Position numbers and translations under genes: made by a program. From an uncultured Clostridia bacterium (GTDB lineage: Bacteria; Bacillota; Clostridia; TANB77; CAG-508), in the NCBI GenBank assembly GCA_944392805.1, contig CALXXZ010000005.1:57119-121118 (forward strand): 64,000 nucleotides of DNA. The letters run 5' to 3'. Shown here one piece after another: positions 51,931 to 59,968 of this stretch. The notes beneath the pieces are model-generated. The model had not been told where the DNA came from, ran no database searches, and worked only from the letters and a program-made list of their open reading frames with translations. Position 1 is the first letter of the stretch. The number at the start of each line of letters is the position of its first letter.

Positions 51931-53576
51931 TGATTAAAGTTTATGATGCAAATGAAAGATTATTCGACCATAATGGATTAAAAATATTACACCCTTTAAA
52001 GGCTGAAGTATTTATTGAAGATAATGGTGATTACTACATAACAATTGAATCATCAATTGAGGACTTACCTTATTTGCAAGAAGGAATGATTGTAAGAGCT
52101 AAAACTAGATGGGGAGAGCAAGGGTTCAGATTAACTAATCCTGAAAGAAAAAATAAAAAGGTATCTGTTAAAGGATATCATCTTTGGAAGGACACACAAA
52201 AGTATGTAATCCTTAATTCAAATGTAGTCGATAAAAGTTGTAATGATGCACTAGACCATTTGAATAGTGCTTGTGATGTGGGTACTCCATTTACAACAGT
52301 ATCAGATATTACAAGAATTAACTCAACTAGAATAATTAGAAAAAGTTTAGAAGAGGCAATATCAATCGTAGTGGAAAAATGGGGAGGTCATCTATATAGA
52401 GATAACTGGATAGTTGGAGTAAAAGACACAATTGGTGCAGATAGAGGAATTACCATCAAGTATGGAAAGAACTCAACTGATATAGAAGTTAAAGAAAACT
52501 GGGACAATGTTGTAACTAAAATATTACCAGTTGGTTATGATGGAATAACACTACCAGAAGTGTATCTTGAGGCTGCAATGCAATATTCAGTTCCATATAC
52601 AAAAGTTATTAAATTTGACCAGGATATAAATCAAGATGATTACAAAGATGAAGATGGAAATCTAAAAGAAGATGAGTACAAGGCTGCATTAATAGCTGAT
52701 TTAAGAACTCAAGCAATAGAATATCTTGAAGAAAATCAGTACTTCAAATGCAATTATAAAGTGAAAGCTCACATAGAAGGCGTAATAGATTTAGGTGATG
52801 TAATCGAAGTAGAACATGAAAAACTTGGTATAAAAATAACAACAAATGTAATCTCATTAAAATACGATTGTATTCGAGATAAATACACAGAGATAGAGTT
52901 TGGAAACTTTAAATCCAAATTAAAGGATCTAGTTAAAACAATTAAAGTAGATACAAAAGAACAAATAACATCTGCAAATGAAGTAGTAAGAGTAACATTA
53001 GAAAATGAGTTGAATGAGGCAACATCTAAAATATGGGGAAAATTAGGAAACAGCTATGTCATTTATGAAGGTGATAGGATTTTGGTTGTTGATAGACTTC
53101 CAAAAGAAACAGCAACAAATGTAATGATGATTAATGCTCAAGGAATAGGATTCTCTAACACAGGAATAAATGGGAGATTTAATTCAGCTTGGTTAATTGA
53201 TGGAACATTAGATATGCAAAATATCAATGTTATCAATATGACTGCAAATCAAGTAAAAGGTGGTACTTTCAAGGTTGGTGCAAAAATTAATGAGGCTGGT
53301 AGAATTGAAATTTATGATGTTTCAAATAGACTAATTGGAACATTTGATGAAAATGGAATATGCATTTATGGAAAAGATGGAAGTAGAGTTGTAATCAATC
53401 CAGAAGAATTTACAGGATACGACCATACAGGAGCTAAAGTGTTCTGGATGAATGGTGATGAATTCCATATGAAGAAATCAGTAATAGAAGAAGAAATAAC
53501 ATTGTGTGGTCTAGCAAGATGGCTAGGAATACAAACAACAGATAATACAGGAATTGGAATAGTTCCATTAACATAG
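51930..53576 (+). CDS. Tail-tip endopeptidase / minor structural protein (Tal)
   Basis: The 548-residue product starts at the ATG at 51930. The first 350 residues (IKVYDANERLFDHNGLKILHPLKAEVFIEDNGDYYI, then WGEQGFRLTNPERKNKKVSVKGYH) match the prophage tail endopeptidase N-terminal family. The C-terminal 170 residues are strand-rich (GTFKVGAKINEAGRIEIYDV), fibre-like. It should cap the tail and open the wall during infection. Confidence 0.88.
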   Translation: MIKVYDANERLFDHNGLKILHPLKAEVFIEDNGDYYITIESSIEDLPYLQEGMIVRAKTRWGEQGFRLTNPERKNKKVSVKGYHLWKDTQKYVILNSNVVDKSCNDALDHLNSACDVGTPFTTVSDITRINSTRIIRKSLEEAISIVVEKWGGHLYRDNWIVGVKDTIGADRGITIKYGKNSTDIEVKENWDNVVTKILPVGYDGITLPEVYLEAAMQYSVPYTKVIKFDQDINQDDYKDEDGNLKEDEYKAALIADLRTQAIEYLEENQYFKCNYKVKAHIEGVIDLGDVIEVEHEKLGIKITTNVISLKYDCIRDKYTEIEFGNFKSKLKDLVKTIKVDTKEQITSANEVVRVTLENELNEATSKIWGKLGNSYVIYEGDRILVVDRLPKETATNVMMINAQGIGFSNTGINGRFNSAWLIDGTLDMQNINVINMTANQVKGGTFKVGAKINEAGRIEIYDVSNRLIGTFDENGICIYGKDGSRVVINPEEFTGYDHTGAKVFWMNGDEFHMKKSVIEEEITLCGLARWLGIQTTDNTGIGIVPLT

Positions 53577-53587
53577 GAGGTGATTTG

Positions 53588-55423
53588 ATGGCAAGTAGTG
53601 GTTCATTTAATACAAGTTCATATGATGTAAGATATCTAACATTTAATTGGAGTATTGCATCACAAGATATAGGAAATAATAGAACAGTAATCAACTGGTC
53701 AGTAGTTGGTGCTGGTGGTTCAACGACATCATGGTATAAAGCAGGTAACTTTAAAGTTGTTATAAATGGGAGTACTGTATATGAAACAGGACAAAACGAT
53801 AGAATAAGTTTGTATAACGGAACAACGGTAGCAAGTGGACAAGCAACAATAGGACATAATTCAGATGGTACTAAATCTTTTAGTGCTAGTGTTGAGGCAG
53901 GTATTTATACATATGCTAGAAATGTTAGTGGAAGTGGATCATGGGCATTAACTAATATTCCAAGACAAGCTAATTTGACATCAGCACCAGACTTTAATGA
54001 TGAACAAAATCCAACAATTAATTATTCAAACCCAGCAGGTAATAGTGCAAATAATCTTGATGCTTGTATTTCACTTACTGGTTCAAAAGATGATGTAGGA
54101 TATAGAGCTATATCAAAAACTGGCTCGTCATACACGTTTAATTTAACAGAGGCTGAAAGAAATGTATTAAGAAATGCCTGTACAACAAGTAACAGTAGAA
54201 GTGTTACTTTTTTTGTTAGGACAATCATTGGTGGAAATACATTCTATTCTACAATTACAAAAACTCTTTCAATAGTAAATGGAAATCCTACTTTTTCATC
54301 AAGTAATATAAGTTATAAAGATAACAATAGTACAACAACAGCAGTTACAGGAAATAATCAACAGCTGGTTCAAAATCTTTCAAAGTTGTTAGTAACAATA
54401 ACAAGTGCAACTGCAAAGAAAGGTGCTAGTATAAGTAAATATGAGGCAACTATAAATGAAGTAACAAAAACAATTACTTCAGCAGGAAATATAGACTATG
54501 GTGTGATAAATTCAAGTGAAAATTTAACATTAAGTGTAAAAGTAACTGACAGTAGAGGAAATACAACAACTGCTACTAAAACGGTTACTTTTTTAGCATG
54601 GTCATTACCATCAGCAGTAGTTTCATTAAAGAGAAAAAATAACTATGAAAACGAAACTTATTTAACAGTTAATGCATCGTATTCAAGTGTAAATAGTAAG
54701 AACTCAATAACGATTACATATGCATTCAAGAAGTCTACAGATAGTTCATATGGAAGTGCAACAACCATAAGCAATAATACAAAAGTAACTATGAGTAAGG
54801 ATAAAAATTATGCGTGGAATTATCAAATAATAATAAAAGATAAGTTTGGTACGACAACATATAATGTCACACTTGCAAAAGGACAATTTATTTTATTTGT
54901 AGATACAAAAAAATTATCAGTTGGTGTGAATTGTTTTCCATCAAAAAGTGAATCACTAGAAGTTAATGGGAAGAGTATTTTTGACATGATTTATCCAGTA
55001 GGAAGTATCTATATGTCTATGAATTCAACAGATCCTAAAAACTTATTTGGTGGAACATGGCAAAGATTATCTGGTGGCTTTTTATATGGATGCGTAAATA
55101 GTTCAGGAACTGGAAACGGTACTGGAACATCAACTGGAGCAGCAAGTGGAAATACAGGAAGTACAACATTAACTATTGATCAGATACCAAACCACAGCCA
55201 TTTATTAAAAATGAGAAATGCAGGAAAGTGGAATTGGAGTAGTGGTTCAGCAACAGGTGACATGATGGAAGGCGGATATAGTTGGAATGCAAACAATACA
55301 ACTTACAACTGGCTTATAGAAAATTCATATGTAGGTGGAAGTAAAGGACATACGCATACATTGAATTCGCATACACACATCGTCCCTTATATAGCAGTAT
55401 TTTGTTGGAAAAGAACTGCTTAA
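53588..55423 (+). CDS. DUF859-type tail fibre with collar domain (receptor binding)
   Basis: The 611-residue protein starts at 53588, a TTG three bases earlier being less likely. The N-terminal part, up to about 330 (SSYDVRYLTFNWSIASQDIG, NDRISLYNGTTVASGQATIGHNSDG), is the DUF859 siphovirus fold. Ig-like repeats (KTVTFLAW region) follow. The C-terminal 150 residues form a tail-collar/receptor tip: YPVGSIYMSMNSTDPKNLFGG, then QIPNHSHLL and the His-rich GHTHTLNSHTHIV that usually binds iron. It determines host range. Confidence 0.88.
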   Translation: MASSGSFNTSSYDVRYLTFNWSIASQDIGNNRTVINWSVVGAGGSTTSWYKAGNFKVVINGSTVYETGQNDRISLYNGTTVASGQATIGHNSDGTKSFSASVEAGIYTYARNVSGSGSWALTNIPRQANLTSAPDFNDEQNPTINYSNPAGNSANNLDACISLTGSKDDVGYRAISKTGSSYTFNLTEAERNVLRNACTTSNSRSVTFFVRTIIGGNTFYSTITKTLSIVNGNPTFSSSNISYKDNNSTTTAVTGNNQQLVQNLSKLLVTITSATAKKGASISKYEATINEVTKTITSAGNIDYGVINSSENLTLSVKVTDSRGNTTTATKTVTFLAWSLPSAVVSLKRKNNYENETYLTVNASYSSVNSKNSITITYAFKKSTDSSYGSATTISNNTKVTMSKDKNYAWNYQIIIKDKFGTTTYNVTLAKGQFILFVDTKKLSVGVNCFPSKSESLEVNGKSIFDMIYPVGSIYMSMNSTDPKNLFGGTWQRLSGGFLYGCVNSSGTGNGTGTSTGAASGNTGSTTLTIDQIPNHSHLLKMRNAGKWNWSSGSATGDMMEGGYSWNANNTTYNWLIENSYVGGSKGHTHTLNSHTHIVPYIAVFCWKRTA

Positions 55424-55443
55424 CTTTGAAAGGAGAAAAATAA

Positions 55444-55839
55444 ATGAAGTCAATTTTTAATTTTATAACAGGTACGGTACTTACAACGGTAGTGTACTTT
55501 TTAGGAGGTTTAGATGTGGCACTAAAGACATTATTAGTTTTCATATTACTCGATTATATTACAGGAGTATGTGAAGCAATAACGAATAAAAGACTAAATA
55601 GCATAATAGGTGCTAAAGGAATAATGAAAAAGATAGGTTACTTGATAATAGTTGCTCTGGCAGTTCAGTTAGATACTATAACTGGAGAAACCGGTGCAAT
55701 TAGAACTCTTGTAATCTATTTTTTCGTAGCAAATGAAGGAATATCAATTCTAGAAAATTGGGGGGCTATGGGATTGCCATTACCTAAAAAAATAATTGGA
55801 ACATTAGAACAATTAAAAGATAAGAATGGAGGAGAATAA
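55444..55839 (+). CDS. Phage holin (phi-LC3/TIGR01593-type, holin_4_1)
   Basis: The 131 residues hold about three hydrophobic segments (7-27, 32-50, 63-85). The family motif LLVFILLDYITGVCEAITNKRLNSIIGAKGIMKKIGYLI is present. It forms membrane lesions that let the lysin out. It sits directly before the lysin gene with AAAGGAG upstream. Confidence 0.92.
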   Translation: MKSIFNFITGTVLTTVVYFLGGLDVALKTLLVFILLDYITGVCEAITNKRLNSIIGAKGIMKKIGYLIIVALAVQLDTITGETGAIRTLVIYFFVANEGISILENWGAMGLPLPKKIIGTLEQLKDKNGGE

Positions 55840-55840
55840 C

Positions 55841-56815
55841 ATGGAAAGAAAAGGATTAGATATATCATCTTATCAAAAAGGAATCAATTTTGATGAAATA
55901 AAGTCAAAAGTTGATTTTTTAATTTTAAGAGCTGGATTCACTGGATGGGGTGGAGATGGTACTAATAAAAATAAGGATAGTTGCTTTGAAAATTTTTATA
56001 GCAAATCAAAAGCGAGAGGAATACCTGTAGGTGCATATTGGTATAGCTGTGCTAATACTTATGAAAAAGGTAAAGCAGAAGCGGAATACTTATATAATAA
56101 TTGTTTAAAAGGAAAACAATTTGAATATCCAATTTATATGGATGTTGAAGAAGATAGACACCAACAAGTAGGAAAATCAAGAATGGCAGATGCAATAAAA
56201 GGTTTCTGTGAATATTTAGAAAATAAAGGATACTATGTAGGTATTTATGCTAATAGTAATTACTTTAATAATTTCATAGATACTGCAAAATTATCTATGT
56301 ATGATAAATGGCTTGCAGTATGGACTAGCAATAAGCCTTCATTTAAATATGGTGATTATGGTTTGTGGCAAAATTCATCAAGTGGTTATATTTCTGGAAT
56401 GAGAGTTGATACAGATTATGCATATAAAGATTATCCAACTATAATTAAAAAAGCTGGATTAAATGGTTATTCAAAAGGAATACCAGAAACTCCAAAAGTC
56501 GAGCCAACAAAAAAGAGCAATGATGAAATTGCCACAGAAGTCATTAATGGAAATTGGGGTAATGGTGCTGATAGAAAAAATGCACTTACTAATGCAGGTT
56601 ATGATTATGCTGTAATTCAATCAATAGTAAATGCTAGATTAGGAGTTACACCAAAACCATCTGCAAAATATCACACAGTAGTAAAGGGTGATACTTTATG
56701 GGCTATTGCTAAAAAATATTATGGTGATGGAAACAAATATCCAGAGATAGCAAGAGCTAATAATATAGCAAATCCAAACATCATAAGCGTAGGTCAAAAA
56801 TTATTAATACCATAA
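55841..56815 (+). CDS. Endolysin: GH25 muramidase with CW_7 and LysM domains
   Basis: The 324-residue lysin starts at 55841 after GGAGGAG. The GH25 catalytic domain (1-205) has GLDISSYQ, LILRAGFTGW, and YMDVEED with the catalytic acids. A CW_7 repeat (about 225-270: DEIATEVINGNWGNGADRKNAL) and a LysM (about 278-323: YHTVVKGDTLWAIAKKYYG) bind the wall. CW_7 recognises muropeptides broadly, and LysM binds GlcNAc chains. It ends the late operon. Confidence 0.95.
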   Translation: MERKGLDISSYQKGINFDEIKSKVDFLILRAGFTGWGGDGTNKNKDSCFENFYSKSKARGIPVGAYWYSCANTYEKGKAEAEYLYNNCLKGKQFEYPIYMDVEEDRHQQVGKSRMADAIKGFCEYLENKGYYVGIYANSNYFNNFIDTAKLSMYDKWLAVWTSNKPSFKYGDYGLWQNSSSGYISGMRVDTDYAYKDYPTIIKKAGLNGYSKGIPETPKVEPTKKSNDEIATEVINGNWGNGADRKNALTNAGYDYAVIQSIVNARLGVTPKPSAKYHTVVKGDTLWAIAKKYYGDGNKYPEIARANNIANPNIISVGQKLLIP

Positions 56816-56818
56816 CAA

Positions 56819-56851
56819 AAGGGCAGCTTATTCGCTGTCCTTATTTTTTTT
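56819..56851. terminator. Late-operon terminator
   Basis: GGGCAGC at 56821-56827 pairs with GCTGTCC at 56834-56840, with A- and T-runs on the two sides. It stops both the rightward lysin transcript and the leftward gene ending at 56828. Confidence 0.85.
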
Positions 56852-57172
56852 GCTCATTTTTTCAATGAACTCTCCATACTCGGTATAGTCTTCAAATAAT
56901 TTTTTGTCTAATTCTTCAATGTCTTTTTTTGTGTAGTGAACTTTGTTTTCCCAATCACGATGTAAAGATTTAAAAAGTTTAGGAGGTTCACTTTGTTCTA
57001 ACTCTGCTAAAAAATTATGTCTTGATTTAATTTGTTCTTCTAATGCTTTGATGGAAATTTCGGTAAATTTATTATTTTGTATTTCCATTAAATCTAAAAG
57101 TTTTTTGTTTAAATCTTGTGATTCTTTTAGTGCTTCGATTAGCTCTTCTTTAGACAATTTTTCATAGTCCAT
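56828..57172 (-). CDS. Coiled-coil protein of unknown function
   Basis: This leftward gene of 114 residues starts at the ATG at 57172, which has AAAGGAAAGGAG just upstream; a longer reading has none. It is almost entirely charged helix (SKEELIEALKESQDLNKKLLDLMEIQ, then KKDIEELDKKLFEDYTEYGEFIEKM). It lies in the lysogeny region, divergent from an XRE regulator gene, so it may be expressed in the lysogen. No family is recognised. Confidence 0.65.
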   Translation of the reverse strand: MDYEKLSKEELIEALKESQDLNKKLLDLMEIQNNKFTEISIKALEEQIKSRHNFLAELEQSEPPKLFKSLHRDWENKVHYTKKDIEELDKKLFEDYTEYGEFIEKMSKKNKDSE

Positions 57173-57295
57173 ACAATTACTCCTTTCCTTTTTTGCTTGA
57201 TTCATAAATAGTATACCATAAAAATGGAAATTCGGCACGAAAGGTCACTTATTTTTTGCAAAAAAAATGGAATAATATCTACTAGGGTGATTGAT

Positions 57296-57529
57296 ATGAA
57301 AGAATATAATTTCAATAAAAACATCAAGTCAGTCATATGCCAAAATATTAAAAAGTATAGAAACGAAAAGAATGTAAGACTGATGGATTTAGCTGAAGCT
57401 GTGGATGTAACTCCTGATCATTTGAAAAGGATTGAATCTGAAAATGACAGAAACAATATATCATTAACAACCCTATATAAGATATCCATAGTTTTAGATG
57501 TCAGTATTGAAAAATTTTTTGAAGAATAA
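57296..57529 (+). CDS. XRE-family regulator (candidate lysogeny repressor)
   Basis: With the start at 57296 (AGGGTGATTGAT upstream) the protein has 77 residues. The HTH is KYRNEKNVRLMDLAEAVDVTPDHLKRIES, followed by SLTTLYKISIVLDVSIEKFFE. It is small and lacks a peptidase or oligomerisation domain of CI type, so a Cro-like or SinR-like role is as likely. A short divergent gap to the previous gene and its nearness to the recombinases place it in the control region of the prophage. Confidence 0.85.
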   Translation: MKEYNFNKNIKSVICQNIKKYRNEKNVRLMDLAEAVDVTPDHLKRIESENDRNNISLTTLYKISIVLDVSIEKFFEE

Positions 57530-57561
57530 AGAGATATGAAAGCAAAATCATATCTCTTTTA
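57528..57561. terminator. Bidirectional terminator between XRE and a convergent gene
   Basis: AAAGAGATATGA at 57528-57539 pairs perfectly with TCATATCTCTTT at 57549-57560. It is convergent between the XRE gene and the leftward gene ending at 57548. Confidence 0.88.
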
Positions 57562-57829
57562 ATTTTAATGGATTTTCTTCAACTATTTCTAATTTATACT
57601 TTTCTTTCAATATTTGTTTTATATCAGTGATAACTTTATCAGTATTTTCAAAATAGATATTGAAAACATCTGCTGCCGAATTAAAATGCTGTTTCAATGA
57701 TGACGTGCCAAGAACATCTAATGAATAACCTCTTGCCAGATAAAATGCAATATAAGGTGCAGCAACATTTTCTTCAATATAATGTTCACATTCACGCACA
57801 AATTTATCTTGATTTATTTCATCGTACAT
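57548..57829 (-). CDS. Unknown protein driven by a copy of the shared promoter repeat
   Basis: This leftward gene of 93 residues has AGGAGG close upstream. The sequence is mixed helical (DKFVRECEHYIEENVAAPYIAFYLARGYSLDVLG, then KVITDIKQILKEKYKLEIVEEN). No motif or family is recognised. Its promoter region carries the diverged, inverted copy of the 33-bp repeat (57852-57885), 23 bases before the start, linking it to the DUF4314, amidoligase and recombinase genes. Confidence 0.65.
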   Translation of the reverse strand: MYDEINQDKFVRECEHYIEENVAAPYIAFYLARGYSLDVLGTSSLKQHFNSAADVFNIYFENTDKVITDIKQILKEKYKLEIVEENPLKLKEI

Positions 57830-57851
57830 AAAATTAATCCTCCTAGCTTTT

Positions 57852-57885
57852 ATATATCACTCTTTTTTTTGTAAAAAGTCAAGTG
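57852..57885 (-). promoter_or_regulatory. 33-bp promoter-like repeat, copy 4 (inverted, diverged)
   Basis: On the minus strand it reads CACTTGA, then 16 bases, then GAGTGATATAT. The middle is replaced by T and A runs and is one base longer than in the other copies. The end boxes are kept, with TTGACT closer to the -35 consensus. It drives the leftward gene starting at 57829. Confidence 0.55.
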
Positions 57886-57935
57886 ATAATAAAAGCTATT
57901 TTTTTTGTTTATAGGTTAAAAATCGCATACTAATT

Positions 57936-57954
57936 TTTGACTGTTATTTAGGAG
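57936..57954 (+). repeat. 19-bp leader repeat, copy 2
   Basis: It is an exact copy of 29561-29579 and ends in the AGGAG of the ribosome site of the next gene. TGACT near its start can pair with AGTCA at 57960-57964, which would place the ribosome site in a loop. Confidence 0.7.
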
Positions 57955-57964
57955 GTAATAGTCA

Positions 57965-58393
57965 ATGGATGAAATACAAAGACAAAAAATTAGAAAGCTA
58001 AGAAGTCAAGGTTATGGATATTTAAGAATATCATCCTTGTTAGAGATTTCTCCTAATACAATAAGATCCTTTTGCAAAAAAGAAAATATAGCAGGATACA
58101 TTAAAACTGGAGAGCAATTAAGGGGAAAAGATAACCTTCAAGTGTGCAAACAATGTGGAAAGAAGTTCTATCAAATAGCAGGAAGAAAAAATAAAACTTT
58201 TTGTTCAGATAGTTGTTGTAAGGTTTATTGGACTCTTCATAAAGATAAACAACGCAGATTAGTTCCTCAAAAGTATAACTGTGCAATTTGTAATAATGAG
58301 TATTTTGAGTATCCATCAAGAAATAGAAAGTATTGTTCCAGAGAATGCTACTACATTAGCAAACGTAAGGTGGTGGGCTCTGATGAATCTTAA
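57965..58393 (+). CDS. HTH plus tandem zinc-knuckle protein near the recombinases
   Basis: In this 142-residue protein, the N-terminus (about 5-45: KIRKLRSQGYGYLRISSLLEISPNTIRSFCKKE) is a resolvase- or sigma-like HTH. Two zinc knuckles follow: CKQCGKKF ... CSDSC near 62-85, and CAICNNEY ... CSREC near 108-132. The architecture recurs next to serine recombinases in Firmicutes elements, where it may steer recombination or regulate it. The direction is unproven. It overlaps the small gene that follows. Confidence 0.75.
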   Translation: MDEIQRQKIRKLRSQGYGYLRISSLLEISPNTIRSFCKKENIAGYIKTGEQLRGKDNLQVCKQCGKKFYQIAGRKNKTFCSDSCCKVYWTLHKDKQRRLVPQKYNCAICNNEYFEYPSRNRKYCSRECYYISKRKVVGSDES

Positions 58394-58547
58394 AAATGAA
58401 ATAACATATCAAATTACAATGAATTATTTAAAAGATATGCTAGATAAAAAGATTATTTCAATCGAAGAATACAATCAAATGATGGCTGAATTTAAAGAGA
58501 AATATACACCAAAAATAAGCAGTTTATTCTATGAAATAGCCCAATAA
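58383..58547 (+). CDS. Small SHOCT-like protein
   Basis: The 54 residues are read from the ATG at 58383 inside the end of the previous gene, with a G-rich GGTGGTGGG upstream. ITMNYLKDMLDKKIISIEEYNQMMAEFKEKY is the SHOCT pattern (short C-terminal-type domain of oligomeric contacts). This gene pair, HTH-zinc plus SHOCT, is commonly found before large serine recombinases. Confidence 0.7.
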   Translation: MNLKNEITYQITMNYLKDMLDKKIISIEEYNQMMAEFKEKYTPKISSLFYEIAQ

Positions 58548-58580
58548 GACTTGATATATACATCATTTAGAGTGATATAT
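58548..58580 (+). promoter_or_regulatory. 33-bp promoter-like repeat, copy 3 (before the first recombinase)
   Basis: It has the same boxes as copies 1 and 2: GACTTGATA at the start, TTTAGAGTGATATAT at the end. It ends 26 bases before the recombinase ATG, so it is the likely promoter for the integration genes. Confidence 0.7.
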
Positions 58581-58606
58581 AGTAATGATAAAAATGGAGG
58601 TGTAAG

Positions 58607-59968
58607 ATGCGAAAAATAACAAAATTAGAAACAAAAAACATAGAGCTTCCTAAACTTAAAAGAGTGGCTGCTTATGCAAGAGTATCAATTGAAAGAGGTA
58701 GAACACTACATTCTTATTCTGCTCAAGTTAGTTACTACAATGATTTAATACAAAAAAATCCTGAATGGGAGTTTGCAGGAGTTTATGCTGATTTAGGTAT
58801 AAGCGGTACTGGAATTGAAAAACGTAATGATTTTAAAAGGTTATTACAAGATTGTGAGGAAGGTAAGATTGATATTATTCTTACAAAATCTATTTCAAGA
58901 TTTGCTAGAAATACAGTTGACCTTTTAAATGTAGTAAGGCACTTAAAAGAATTAGGTATTGAAGTTAGATTTGAAAAAGAAGGCATCAGTTCCTTAACAG
59001 GGGATGGAGAACTTATGCTTTCAATACTAGCTTCATTTGCTCAAGAAGAGGTTATATCAACAAGTAACAATATTAAATGGGCTATAAAAAAGAAATTTGA
59101 AAGTGGGAAACCTCAATGCAGATATAAGATATATGGGTATCGTTGGGATGGTGATAATTTAGTAATAGAACCTGAAGAAGCAAAAATAGTAAAGCTCATA
59201 TTTCAAATGTATTTAAATAAAGTATCGGCAGAACGAATGGAGATAGAACTTAAAAAGATGGGAGTGATTGCAACTAATGGAGGATATTTTAATATTGGAA
59301 CTATTAGAGATATGCTTTTAAATATAACTTATACTGGAAATTTACTATTACAAAAATCCTATACACCAAACCCATTGGTAAGAAGAAAAATAAAAAACAA
59401 TGGAGAACTTCCAAAATACTATGTAGAGAATAATCATGAAGCTATAATTCCTATGGAGATGTTTATTCAAGTTCAAGAAGAAAGGAAAAGAAGAAAAGCA
59501 GAAGGTCAGAGAGCCAATTTTGGTAAGAATATAACTTGCTTTTCATGCAGAGTAAAATGTCCAATATGTGGTAAGAATTATATGAGAAATTCAAGGTCTA
59601 AAAATTCTGATGGAATAAAAGCTCACATATGGACTTGTGGTACAAGATTAATAGGTGGATCAAAAGCCTGTCCTGGAAAAACTATAAATGAGATTGCATT
59701 AAAGAGAGTGTCAGCTAAAGTTCTAGGATTAGATGAATTTGACTCAAATGCATTTGATGAACAAATAGAAAAAGTAATTGTAGTTGGCGATGATCTGTTA
59801 GAATTTCATTTTAATGATGGAAAAATAGTAAGTGAAAAATGGGAATATAATGCCAGAAAAGAATATTGGACTGAAGAAAAGAAAAAAGAGAGAGCAGAAA
59901 AGCTTAGAAAGATGTGGAGGGAGAAAAATGACAAAAAAAGTAACAACGATACCAGCATTACTAAATAA
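58607..59968 (+). CDS. Large serine recombinase 1
   Basis: The 453-residue site-specific recombinase has its catalytic Ser27 in AYARVS, followed by VYADLGISGTG and TKSISRFARNTVDLL (catalytic arginines) in the resolvase domain. The recombinase domain (about 170-280) and a zinc ribbon (CRVKCPICGKNYMRN ... CG ... CPGK) follow. It lacks the long coiled coil of the second enzyme. The genes overlap by 41 bases. Two large serine recombinases in tandem suggest that both are needed, for example one for integration and one for excision or as a heteromeric pair. Confidence 0.93.
   Translation: MRKITKLETKNIELPKLKRVAAYARVSIERGRTLHSYSAQVSYYNDLIQKNPEWEFAGVYADLGISGTGIEKRNDFKRLLQDCEEGKIDIILTKSISRFARNTVDLLNVVRHLKELGIEVRFEKEGISSLTGDGELMLSILASFAQEEVISTSNNIKWAIKKKFESGKPQCRYKIYGYRWDGDNLVIEPEEAKIVKLIFQMYLNKVSAERMEIELKKMGVIATNGGYFNIGTIRDMLLNITYTGNLLLQKSYTPNPLVRRKIKNNGELPKYYVENNHEAIIPMEMFIQVQEERKRRKAEGQRANFGKNITCFSCRVKCPICGKNYMRNSRSKNSDGIKAHIWTCGTRLIGGSKACPGKTINEIALKRVSAKVLGLDEFDSNAFDEQIEKVIVVGDDLLEFHFNDGKIVSEKWEYNARKEYWTEEKKKERAEKLRKMWREKNDKKSNNDTSITK

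Noticed and set aside
57296-57529. Full CI-type repressor
   Set aside because: Only 77 residues with a single HTH and no C-terminal protease/oligomer domain; called a small XRE regulator instead.
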